A stretch of DNA of 64,000 nt, from contig JASXTE010000011.1 of assembly GCA_030280995.1 (NCBI GenBank), forward strand, positions 8,005,501 through 8,069,500. Direction: 5' to 3'. Positions 9,504 to 19,689 of the stretch are shown one piece after another. Each line of letters opens with the position of its first letter. Position 1 is the first letter of the stretch. The DNA is from Hemileia vastatrix. Taxonomy: Eukaryota; Basidiomycota; Pucciniomycetes; Pucciniales; Zaghouaniaceae. The notes under the pieces are model-generated. The model did not search any database, had not been told where the DNA came from, and saw nothing but the letters and a program-made list of their open reading frames with translations. The translations under genes were made by a program, and so were the position numbers.

Positions 9504-12500
9504 CCGCTATTAGAGAGGATTTTGTAGAGATTGTTAGGGAAAGAGTCAGGACTGGGTTATATGAACAATCAACATCCAGTTACTCAAGTCCGGTGTTCTG
9601 TGTAAAGAAGCAGAATGGAAAGTTGATGGTGGTTCATGATCTTAGAGCCTTGAACAGAGTCACTATCAAGGACGCTGGTATGCCACCAAGTGCAGAGGAT
9701 TTTGTTGCAGCTTTTTCTGGAAGGATGTGTTATGGTTTGGGTGATATTATGGGTGGTTATGATGAGAGGGAACTCCATACGGATTCAAGGCCTCTCACAA
9801 CTTTTGAGACTCCTTTGGGAAGATTTCAGCTCACTAGGTTGCCTCAAGGAGCAACTAATTCAGTGGAAGTTTATCAAGCACAGATGGCTTGGATTTTGCA
9901 GGATGAGGTTCCTACTCACACCGCACAATACGGGGGGTGGACTTGTTAGCAAGTCCGCAACCTTGGACTCAAATTCACCACAGATTGAACACACATTGAG
10001 CTATTGATAAAGGAACCATACAATCAGGGATGAACACCACTCAGCAGAACAGTTTTAGGTGGGTCTTCAAGTAGAGTTCAGTATGAGTATATTATGAGTT
10101 CAGTCTGAGTTCCATCTGAGTTCTGTCTGAGTTCAGATTGGGGACTTGCTAGCAAGTCCACCCCCTATATTGCGTAGTGTCATGCTGGTATTTTTTTTGA
10201 TGATGGTGGAATTAAAGGACCATCCACTTATTATGGTAATGAGGTGTTAGCCGAGAACCCTGGCATAAGGAGGTTTGTGTGGGAATATGCAATAACTCTA
10301 GAGAGAGTGTTGTTCCTGATTGAAGAGGCTGGTTTGACCATTTCAGGGTCAAAATTCTGTTGTTGTGTTCCTGCTTTGGAAATTCTGGGTCATGTGGTGT
10401 GTAAAGAGGTAAGGATTATGGCGAAGAAGAAGATTAATAAAATTCAGGCATGGCCAAGGCCTAAAAATACTACTGAAGTCAGGGGATTTTTGGGTGTATG
10501 TGTATATGTCAGGATTTTAATTAAGGATTTTTCTTTGTTGGCTTCACCTTTAAGAAGGTTGACCAGAGAAGATGCAGATTGGGAATGGAGGGAAGAGTGT
10601 GAAGAGGCTTTTCAGAAGCTGAAAAAGGTTGTTGGTGAAGATATAATTCTTCACAAGTTGGATTATGGTGTTGGTGCTGGAAAGACTTATCTGGCAGTGG
10701 ACTCAAGTTATATTGCTGCTGGTGCTGTGTTGTCTCAGGAGGATAAGACTGGGAGGGTCAGGCCAGTAAGGTATGAGTCTGTGGTGTTTAATGAGGTGGA
10801 ATCTAGGTATTCTCAACCTAAGTTGGAGTTGTGTGGCGTAGCTAAAATTCTAAAGAAGCTACAGACGGTTCTGTGGGGGCAGCATTTTGAGCTGCAGGTG
10901 GATGCAAAATCTTTGGTTCAGATTATCAATACACCTAGTCTTCCAAATGCTCCAATGACTAATTGGGTGGAATTTATTCAACCTTTTTCTTTTGACCTGG
11001 TACACAAACCAGGTAAAACTTTTACTATGCCTGATGGATTATCAATGAGGCCACCTACAGATGAGGATTCTGATTCTGAAGAGTTTGACGAAGATGTTCC
11101 AATGGTTAGGGCCAGCACAAAGTGTGCTGAGGATTTTTCTCTCCTCCCCCATGAGGCTAAACTGGATGATTGTTCTGACCTCCCCCAAGAGGCTAAACTG
11201 GCTGGATCTGATCTTGATTCTGGTGATCAGGATGTTTTTGTTGATGAAGATGGAGTTGTTGTTTGGGACAGCTCAAAATTGGAAAAGGGTTTTTTTGTTA
11301 GTGAACTGGATTCTCACAAGGTTCAGTGGAAAGAGAAGGACGTGCCAAAATTTAAGGATTGGTGTCCTGGTTGGGCTGCTCAATTGGCTCATGTTCACAC
11401 TGGTGATTTTGATGACAGAGTTGTACCCTTGGATGTTGTTCTGTTGGATTTTGAAGATGAGACCTGGGGTCAGTCTGGGTTTTATTTTAGTTTGGTGGAA
11501 TATCTGTTGACCTTAGAGAGGCCAGATATTTGTGATGATGATACTTGGTTGGAAATCAAGAAGAAGAGTCCTGGATTTTATGTGTCAGGAAGGTGGTTGA
11601 TGAGGAGGAGACATCCAAATCCTCAAGTGGTAGTGACTCAGAAGAAGGGTCAAGAATTGGTTTTGAAGTCTTTGCATGAAGACCTTGGTCATAGAGGCTT
11701 TGGGGAGACTTATAGAAGAGTAGCAGACAGATTTTGGTGGCCAGGTATGAAGTTGGCTGTGCAGGGTTGGGTTAAATCTTGTGAAGAATGTCAAAGAAGA
11801 AGTCACTTGAAACCAAAAGAGGTGGGCTGTGCTACTGGTGAATCAACTGTTTTTGGAAGGGTCAGTCTGGATGCTGTCCATATTAAAGAGGGAAGGTATA
11901 AATACTTGATTGTTTCTAGGGATGATTTGTCTGGTTGGGTTGAGGCAGTGCCTCTGGTTAATTTGACTGCCAAGAATGTGGCAGAGTTCTTGAAGAAGGA
12001 GTGGACTTATAGGTATGGGTTGATGAAATTGGTGACTGTTGATGGCAGGCCAGAGTTTGGTGCCGAATTTAAAGAAGCTGTGGCTAGTGTTGGTTCTAAA
12101 GTTAGAGTGGCTACACTGTATTATCCTGAAGCTGAAGGCATGGTTGAAAGAGGCCATCAAGTTATCAAGAATGCTTTGGTGAAGATGTGTGGAGATAGTG
12201 CTGAAAAGTGGAGGCATTAATTACCCTTGGTGTTATTTTCTGATAGGGTCACTGTGAAGAAGACAACTGGCTATTCTCCTTATGAGTTAATTTTTGTTCA
12301 GAAAGCAGTTCTACCAGTGGACTTGGAAGCTGTCTCTTATCTTGGAATTGATTGGGATGACGTGCACTCAACAGAAGATTTGCTCTGTGACAGGATACAA
12401 CAGTTGGAATGTGGAGAGGAATGTCAAGAGAAGGCATACTCTAGAATGATGAAGATTAGGAATCAATCAGTTAGGTACTGGGACAAGAAGTTGGCTCATA

Positions 12501-12736
12501 GACTCAGGAATCCCTTGAAACCTGGTTGCTTGTTTTTGGTGTATAATAGAAGTTTGGAGAGTAAGTGGGGGAAAATGTTTGCTGAAAGATGTAATGAACC
12601 TTACAGAGTCAGATCTCAGGCATCTGGAGGTTCTTATGTTTTGGAAGAGTTGGATGGTGCAGTCTTGAAAAAGAGGGTGGCTGCAGACCAAGTGAAGAAG
12701 TTTTATCCCAGAGGCACTAGGCATGAAGAAGATTAA
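9504..12736 (+). pseudogene. pol: Gypsy pol, element II (5'-truncated, MITE-disrupted)
   Basis: The frame begins at the start of the RT (IREDFVEI) and is intact to 9918, where a MITE interrupts it just before the catalytic box. The insertion plus duplicated TCA adds 264 bp, a multiple of three, but the insert carries stop codons. After the MITE the catalytic box reads FFDD where element I has FIDD. RNase H, an HHCC and DDE integrase and the integrase tail follow to the TAA at 12734-12736. A further TAA at 12218-12220 replaces a Tyr codon kept in element III. Protein identity with element I is very high by eye. The acidic linker between RNase H and integrase carries two LP(H/Q)EAKL repeats. 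Confidence 0.9.
9919..10179. mobile_element. 261-bp MITE with CACYR ends, copy 1
   Basis: Termini are CACCGCACAATA and, inverted, CACTACGCAATATA. They lead into terminal inverted repeats that contain a nested palindrome (GGACTTGCTAGCAAGTCC). The target TCA is duplicated at 9916-9918 and 10180-10182. The uninterrupted site exists in element I, where CTACTCATGCTGG is continuous. The inner part has repeated GAGTTC(A/C)(G/A)TCT units. The CACTA-like end and 3-bp duplication suggest the CACTA/EnSpm group, which is inference. Its twin is at 59652-59912. Confidence 0.85.
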
Positions 12737-14031
12737 CTCCGCAATGAGGATAAACTACGGATCATTCTTTAATTTTGGTTTTTTTTGTGGTGATGCTATG
12801 CATCTGTTTGTTGGAAACTTTTGTTAGAGGGTACCCATGGGTGGGGCTTCTAGATTTGATCTTGGCAAGTGTAGGGGTGACTGATGGGCTGGCTGCTCTA
12901 TCAACAGTTACCCCAGATTGTCTGTTTCCAACCCTTTTTCTTAATTTGGTTGAACCCTAGTATTGGTTTATTTTCACAGGTTTTAGTCCTCTATGACTTT
13001 AAACTGGAATTTCCTCTGGTTTTCATGTGCTGGACTCTTCACTGTTTATTGGTTGTGGTTTTTTTTGTGTTGGATGTTGTGTTTTTGTTAGAAGGTACCC
13101 AGGGGGGCTTATAGATTTTATTTTGGCAAGTGTGGGGGTAACTGATGAGCTGGCTGCTCTGTAGAACAGTTACCCCAGAATGTCTGTCTCAAGTCTTTTG
13201 TTTTTCCTAGTTGAATTCTAGTTCTGTTGTTTATTATTCAGGTTTCAAGTCCTCTATGACTTTAAACTGGTTTGGGACTGGCTTCTTTATCTTTGGTTCT
13301 TTCAGATTGGTGGTGGATCACTGGTGGTCTCCCATCATTTTTACTTATTGGAGGGAGCCCACCCAGTGATCATTTCTATGGATCGGACTTTCTCTTATTG
13401 AACCATCTATGGAGCTGGACTGTCTTTGATTTTGCAGATATGTTTTTTCTAGATAGCAGTTTTAGATTATTTTCTTTTTTCTTTTTTTTTTCTTTTAATT
13501 TTTTATGGGGGTTGTTTAAAATTATAAAATCAAAAATATAGGGTGTTACCACATCAGGGTCACCTGGATGTGGGCAAGCATTGGTGGGGAAAGGCTCATA
13601 AATTGGCCGGGCAATGCTATTTTATTTTTATTTATTATTTATTTCATGTGTTTCTGTGTTTCATTATTTTTTATTATTTTCTGAATTTCTAAATTTTTTG
13701 AATTTTGTTTTCTGTTAACCATTTAAAAGAATTAATTGTGTATCCACATCAAGGTGCACTTGGATGTGGGTAAGGTATCAGGGGATCAGCTCATCAATTG
13801 GCTGGGGGATACCATTTGAATTTTTTTTTATATTTTATTTTATTCATTTATGTTATTTCATTTCATTTTAATTATTAATTTTTTATTTTAGTATATTAGT
13901 AAAAATAAAATAAAATAAAATAAAATAAATAAAAAATAAAAAAAATAAAAATAAAAATAAAAAAAAATTCTGAAATTATTTTTATTAATTTTTTTATATT
14001 ATTATTATTATTCTAATCTTTTTTCAGGAGC
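12737..14031. repeat. Dyad-rich non-coding 3' region of element II
   Basis: The same ordered modules as in element I occur here. There are two GGTACC(C/A)...GGCAAGTGT...GTTACCCC blocks (12830-12950 and 13095-13190), the second with a perfect 10-bp inverted repeat at 13135-13144/13167-13176. A GATCACTGG...CCAGTGATC pair lies near 13316-13374. CACATC...GATGTG dyads lie near 13551-13576 and 13744-13770, and GGTATC...GATACC near 13772-13812. AGTCCTCTATGACTTTAAACTGG occurs at about 12986 and 13250. An A/T simple repeat spans 13890-13970. No open frame with a recognisable product was seen. Confidence 0.75.
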
Positions 14032-15602
14032 TCATTGTCTGGATGATGAAGCTTCTGGAGGCTGGTCCGGATTGTGATGACATTTTTGTTTTTTGTTGGG
14101 ATTTTGGGAAGCACTGTGTTCTTTGAAGTGCATCCTGCTGGAGAGATGATTAGGATTGTAATGGTCAGGAATTGGATTAGAGGGAAGTTCAGAGGAGGAA
14201 GAAGAAGAGGCAGGAATGGAGTGCTGGAGGGTGTGTTTAATGATCCTAGACATTTTCCAGTGGTCGTCCAGTAGGCGCTTTCTCAGGGATTTTTCAAAGT
14301 CATTCAAGGGTCCATGAAGGGCAAAGGCTTTTAGCATATTGGAACACATGGTGCTTAGGTGTTTCTTCATGTCTCCATAATCCAGGGTCAAAGAAGTTTC
14401 AAGAGTTTGGCCAACTCCAATAATAGATTCAGGAGGAGGCGTACCAACTAGACAAGAAGAATTGGATCAGTAATTATTTTTGTTGAAGAAATGGAATAAT
14501 TAATTTGGTACTTACAGATTGGAAGCTCATCAAATCTGTAAGCAGCTGGGATTTGGATCTCTGACGATTTTGTTATGGTAATAGTGGGTGGATCAACTAG
14601 GGAAAGATATGGATTCTCATGGTCTTCCTCTGAAGGATCCTGAGAAGGTGAACTGGGATGATGAGGTTCCTGGGGCCTAGTTGGAGCAGTGAGATTGTGG
14701 TTGTTGTTGTTTTTGTTATTTCTGTTGGATTCAGCTGGAGGAGGTGCTGGTGATGGAGTACCAGGGTTGTTAAAGGATGGAGCAGGAGAGGGGGATTTGG
14801 AAGCAGACTGCTCTTTTCTGGATGGAGAATTTGAAGAGATGGAACTGTCAGAAGAGTAGTTGGCTGACAGAGGAGAGGTTTAGTTTCTTTGTCTTAGTTG
14901 GGGACGAAGTTGTTGTTGTGGAGCAGTGTGTGGTGTTCTGGTTTCTTTTTGGGGCTCTCTGGTAGGTCTCTTGGAAATCTGGGAAATTTTGGTGCTTTTG
15001 GACTTTGGAAGGGTAGATTGCATTGCTCTGGGAGCAGTAGGAGGTAGTTGGGTTGAGTTGTTGTTGTTGTCTGGATGAATTTGGCTGTTTTCTGGCCGTT
15101 TTTGGAGGTTTTGGCCCTGATTTTCACTGTTTGGTGAGGCGGGCGGGCTGCCCGACGTGGGCCGGGCCGCCTGGACGCAGTCTAGAATCCTGGGAGTTGA
15201 TCTTGAAGCTTTTGGAGCTAATTTAGCGGAGATAAAAGCAGTTTCTTGGGAAGCTAAGGCTGGTCTTTTGGGAAGAGTGCGGTAAACTGAGCTTCTGGAT
15301 CTTCTGGAAGGAGCAGAGGATAGAGAGGAAGAGGAAGGACCAAGCTCTGGGGATCTGGTAGGGGATCTGGAGATGTATTTGTGAGAAGGAGAAGGCGGAG
15401 GAATAGGGTAGTTGGCGTCTCTGTCACATCTCTTCTTTTTGGAATAGCAAGAGTCACAAGTCCTGTTGTAGAATTTGGATTCAGGATTTGGAAGAGTGAA
15501 TGTGCAAGGTCTGTACATGTGGATGCACTGTTTGCAGGCATAGTCCTTGGGAGCAGTGAAGCAAGGTAGAGTAGAAGGGTTAACATCAGGAGATCAAGCC
15601 AT
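14032..15602 (-). pseudogene. Antisense gene aORF2, Zn2Cys6-like protein (element II copy)
   Basis: Two exons, 15602-14516 and 14447-14032, are joined across a 68-nt GTAAGT...CTAG intron. They total exactly 1,503 nt, about 500 codons. The N-terminus carries cysteines spaced C-X2-C-X6-C-X15-C-X2-C-X6-C, with a basic SKKKR loop between the last two. A long Ser/Pro/Asn-rich segment follows, with an SPTRSPELGPSSSS core, and then the helical C-terminal block seen in element I. The spacing resembles fungal GAL4-type clusters, except that the basic half comes second. Lesions are TGA at codon 3 (the ancestral codon is probably GGA, as in element III) and a stop at 14882-14880. It lies convergent with pol. 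A DNA-binding regulator is the natural guess, but this is inference and no experimental homologue is known to me. Confidence 0.65.
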
Positions 15603-15752
15603 GATCTGTGGTGAGAAAAGATGATGAAAAGGGATAGGAGGAGATTTTTTGTCAGTGATGGGTAGATGATGAAGTGAAGGGGAAAGCTCAGCAGGTTGGC
15701 TGTAGAGGTGTGCTGCATGAATTGGCTGCGTCCATTTTATGTAAAATTCTGC

Positions 15753-16300
15753 AGTCCATCAAGACTCTAACCTGAAAAATCTATTGTATCAAGGTAGTCC
15801 ATCAAGACTCTAAACTGAAAAATCTATGGTATCAAGGCAGTCCATCAAGACTTTAAACTGAAATCTGGTTTCTGTTAGTCCTCCAAGACTTTAAACTGGC
15901 TGCTTTCAATATTTTATCAAGACTAGTCTGTCAAGACTTTAAACTGAACACTGTGTTAGTCCCCCAAGACTTTAAACTGAGAGTTGTAAGTCCCCCAAGA
16001 CTATAAACTGAGGGAAAAGTTTTTGTTGTTGGAGTTGGTTTTGAAAGATTGGTGGAGGGTATCCACAGGGGGAGCCTCCAAATTTAGCAAAGGCAAGTTT
16101 GGGGGTAATTGATGGGCTGGCTGCTCTATTCACAATTACCCCAAAATGTTAGTTTTTTCTCTGTGTCTTAATGTGGTTGATCTCTGGTTCTGAGTTTATG
16201 ATTTAGGTTTTTGAGTCCCCCAAGACTTTAAACTGAGGGTTTTTGAGTCCCCCATGACTATAAAATGAGGATGGTCCCCCAAGACTTTAAACTGAGGGTT
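15753..16300. repeat. Array of about ten AGTC-N6-GACT dyads between the antisense genes
   Basis: The unit AGTCC(C/A)(C/T)CAAGACTTTAAACTGA recurs near 15753, 15796, 15838, 15877, 15924, 15958, 15989, 16214, 16246 and 16273. Each has inverted AGTC/GACT half-sites with a 6-bp centre. A GGTAATTG...CAATTACC hairpin block (about 16060-16150) interrupts the array. The equivalent region in element III has the same array (24055-24545). Confidence 0.8.
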
Positions 16301-16355
16301 GTTTGTGGTTACATCCTATAGAGGGTGTGGTCAATTTTTCTTTTCTGAATCAGAC

Positions 16356-16996
16356 TCAAGTACTAGTGGAATTACACAGGGAATCAAGAGATGAAATGAA
16401 GTGTTCAGAATTAGCCTTGAACTGGTGAATGAGGTGTCTTCTGTTCTCAATGTCCTGTGGATCTCTAGCAGGAGTGGATTGGAAGTAGTGAAGCAGAAGT
16501 TGTTTCTGTTGAGATGTGTGTTGTTGGAACCTGGCCTTAATTGTGGGCAAGTGGTTTGGTGTTGGTGGTGCAATGGATCCTACATTGTCATCATCACTGT
16601 CAGAAGATGGAGGAACTGAGAAGTTATCAGTTTTAAAGTTGAAGGAAGAAATGAATGTTCTTTACCATCAGATGGACCAGGGATGGGGGAACTAGTTGCT
16701 TTATGGGTTGTGGCACTCTTCTGGGAAGGGTGGAGCTTTTTGATTAATCTGGGTATCAGGATGGATGGCCTAGATCTTTTGGTGCTGGCAGAAGAAGGAC
16801 CAGGTTGAGGTGGAGGTGAATCTGTTGTGGAAGAAAGTGGACCAGGTCTGTGGCAGGTCTTCTTTCTGGATTTGAAGACATCGCAGGATGTTCTGTATGG
16901 ATGGACAGGTGGTGTCATGGTGCAGATTAAATTATTGTCGATGCAGTATTGGCAGGGGCCCATTTCAGAGGCAGATTTGGGAAGAAGGTTAAACAT
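16356..16996 (-). pseudogene. Antisense gene aORF1, Zn2Cys6-like protein (element II copy)
   Basis: The start is the ATG at 16996, which is conserved in element III. The exons 16996-16666 and 16615-16356 join across a 50-nt GT...AG intron into 591 nt, about 196 residues. Near the N-terminus the cysteines read C-X2-C-X6-C-X12-C-X2-F-X6-C. The fifth position is Phe here and Ser in element III, each one base away from a Cys codon. A Ser/Pro-rich stretch with basic patches follows, then an acidic SDSDDD segment and a helical Gln/Phe-rich C-terminus (TSQQKQLLLHYF). The retained frame through the splice makes the model credible despite the lost cysteine. It is a probable paralogue of aORF2. Function is unknown. 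Confidence 0.6.
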
Positions 16997-17035
16997 GGTG
17001 GTTGGATGAAGAAAGAATGTGGAAATTCTCAATTT

Positions 17036-17044
17036 GAGGGAGGA
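17036..17044 (+). other. Polypurine tract of element II
   Basis: GAGGGAGGA lies directly before the LTR start TGTGG. The same tract is found in element III (23285-23294 on the other strand). In this class of element it primes plus-strand synthesis, and it sets the LTR boundary. Confidence 0.75.
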
Positions 17045-18117
17045 TGTGGTCTTCCAACATTGGCAGGGGCCTTTGTTGTGTGATTTGGCGCTGTTTGTGC
17101 ATGTCTTAATTGACATCTGTTAAGGAATAGGGTATTTTTCTGGTTTTATTCCATGGATATTGGGTCTGCGGGTATGTGGTTACTATCATTGGATAGCCCT
17201 GGTTTTTCTCTATATTTTATGTCTTGAGACATTTTTCATATTCAGAGTTTTAAGGGGTCATTTCCTCATTTTTCATTTATAAAAGATTGCTGTTTAATTT
17301 TGTTTTTCGTGTTTTACGGGCTAACCTTAAGCCTTAGGGTTAAGTGCTTAGTACCATTGGATAGAGCTAATTTTTCTCTATATTTCATGTCTCAATGTTG
17401 TTATAGTGAAATTCCGTGTTTTAAAGGTTTTAGTAGTTGTAGCTAATTTTTCTAAGTAGATTAGTGGTTTTTATTGGTTTTCTGGCTTCAGGGAGGCCAG
17501 GCCGCTTCAGGCAGCCGGCCCACCTCTGTTTTAGGAGGTTGGGGAGCGCTCCAGGAGGGTTTTTTATGCAATTTGGCAGGTACAGGCACCAGATTGGTGG
17601 GTGCGCATGGGCTCTTAGTTAGTGGTCTATGTGTACATAGTGAATAAGACAGTTTGGGGCAACCTTAATTATCATACAACCATCCAGAGGTGATCTCATT
17701 GTTCCTCACTCAGTTTTCACTGTTTTCTGGCCACAATTGGCTGTGTTTGTTGCAAGTGAGTTCTTCATTTAACTTAACTTTGGCAACTGTTTTCTCTGTT
17801 ATAGTCTTGCAAGCTATAGCAAGTATTATTGCTGTCTCTGGTGTGGATTTGCAGCCTACATCAAGTATCTTTGCTGTCTCTGGTGTGGACTTTGTTCTAC
17901 ATTTCAGTTCTTTGGTCTGGTAGTCTATATGGTGACTACTTTCTTGGCTCATAAAGCAGTCAAGTGTGTTGAAAAGGAGCTTTAGCAAAACAGGAACCAA
18001 CTTACTTTAGCAAGTAAATCTCACTCTATTTTTCTAAAGGGACAGGGGATTTTCTCTCTGGGTTTTCTCCAACTCCCTTGGTCAAGGCCTATAGCTAGTA
18101 CTATAGGATTGTCTACA
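17045..18117 (+). repeat. 3' LTR of element II
   Basis: 1,073 bp with TG...CA ends (TGTGGTC...GTCTACA). Long stretches are identical to the element I LTR in inverted orientation, including the tandem CCAGAGACAGCA-type units. The five bases after it are GCGCA; the matching target duplication would be off-window. Confidence 0.85.
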
Positions 18118-18640
18118 GCGCAAAAGGTTTCTGGATAAGCACCAAAAAAATGTTTCAAAAATGGTCCAAAAAATTTCCAAAACAACTTAAAAACACTTTA
18201 GAATGCTTTTGCAATGTTTCTGAGAATTTCTGAATTTATTTGGTGAAAAAATAGACCTAAAATATCCCAAAAACACCTGTAATTCACTTTGAAATGCTTG
18301 GAAAATGTTTCTGGAAGGTTTTAACAAAATAAAATACTAAAAACAGGCCAAAAAAACCTCATAGTAGGTGGAAATTGCTCAGAAGACTTTTCCAAATTTT
18401 TTCTGAATGATTCCAAAGCAATTTAGCCAAGAAAAAGGCCAAAAAAGTGAAAATGCCTAAAAATGACCAAAAAACACCAAAAAGTCAATAAATCAAGAAT
18501 AAAAATGATAGAGAACAAGAAAAAAGGGGATAAGGGAAATAAGAAAAGATAAATCAGAAATCAAAACAGAAAAGATGATAAAAAAAAGAAACAAAAAAAG
18601 AGATAAGAAAAAAGACATTTCAATTAGCATTTAAATTTTT
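18118..18640. repeat. Degenerate AAAA/TTTCTGA-rich repeat block
   Basis: A diffuse repetition of short units such as TGTTTCTGAGAATTTCTGAA and CCAAAAAA, with no open frame. A similar low-complexity style, on the opposite strand, occurs at 46440-46870. No gene was seen. Confidence 0.4.
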
Positions 18641-18649
18641 AAAAATGAG

Positions 18650-19300
18650 AATGTGACTTACTTTGTGTCAAGGGGTCCTTTTGGATCTAGAAGTTTATTC
18701 GAGGTTTATACGAGGAAATTGGGGGATTTAATGAACTCTCAAAGAAAAGTACGTATTTCTTAATCAAATTGATTGGTTTACTCAAATATAAGAGGTAGTT
18801 TTTAAATATTAATATAAATTATAGATTAGAATTACGCTGTTGTAAATACTAATGTTATAAAATATAGAAATAAGTGTTTGTATTGTAAATGTAATAATAA
18901 AGTAAGTAATGAAGGAATGTCCTGAAAAGCACAAAAGTAAGGGGGCTTTTATAGGCAAAACATGAGGGAATGAAAGAAAAGGAATTTACACCATCTACTG
19001 TAAGAATGTGAGAAAGTAGGTGACTAAAAGGAGTACATATATGACATAAGAAAATAAATTAATTAATACGTCAACAAGGGCATCAATTTTATTAGTAATA
19101 AAGTATGAGTTCCTTGTCATAATTAATTACATCACAATTAAATTAATTATATTAATTTCACAGGATTCCAGATCTCTCAATGAAGTAATATAATAATTTT
19201 AAGGTTTTTTTTATTATAATTTTATTATAAATTTTTATTCCAAATCAAACTTATACTATTGAGCACGGTTTTAGGGAGTAAAAATGTAGGGGACATTTAT
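18650..19300 (-). repeat. Possible solo LTR with TATA box
   Basis: On the minus strand a TGTCCCCTACATTT end near 19295 and a GCCTATAAAAGC promoter-like box near 18955-18970 resemble an LTR. No partner copy or target duplication was found, so boundaries are approximate. Confidence 0.3.
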
Positions 19301-19689
19301 TTACATTATTTATACTACTAAATGTACTTAACTAGTTAGTTTTAAGTAATACCTAAGTAAATAAATAATTGATTGTTAGTAAGAACAAGGGGTGTGGCTT
19401 AAACTCAGTAAAATAATTAATTATTTTACCGGGTAAGTCTAGTAGCCTGGCTGACACTTTGTATGCTGTAAAGTGAGAAGTATCAGAACCAACAATGAAT
19501 GATGGAAGTTGGAGATTAAGAAAAGATTAAATATCTTAGTGAGACAGAATCTTAGAAATGTTATGCATTTTCAAATGTTATGCAATTTCAAGTCTTGGAG
19601 CTGAACCAAAATGAATGAAACTGTGAAACTGGGGAATTTCATTGGAAAAAATTATTACACAAAAAACAAAATTGTAAATCAGTTAAGCT

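Larger units (their letters stand above)
9504..18117 (+). mobile_element. Ty3/Gypsy element II, 5' part displaced by element I
   Basis: Same family as element I but on the plus strand. It starts abruptly inside the RT domain of pol at the edge of element I and runs through pol, the dyad-rich region, two antisense genes, the polypurine tract and the 3' LTR. Its gag, protease and 5' LTR should lie beyond element I, off-window to the left. A 261-bp MITE (9919-10179) sits in its RT. Confidence 0.88.

Noticed and set aside
17690..17923. 77-codon open frame in the LTR, identical to 8838-8605
   Set aside because: Identity reflects the recent age of the LTRs. It is absent as an open frame in the older element III LTR.
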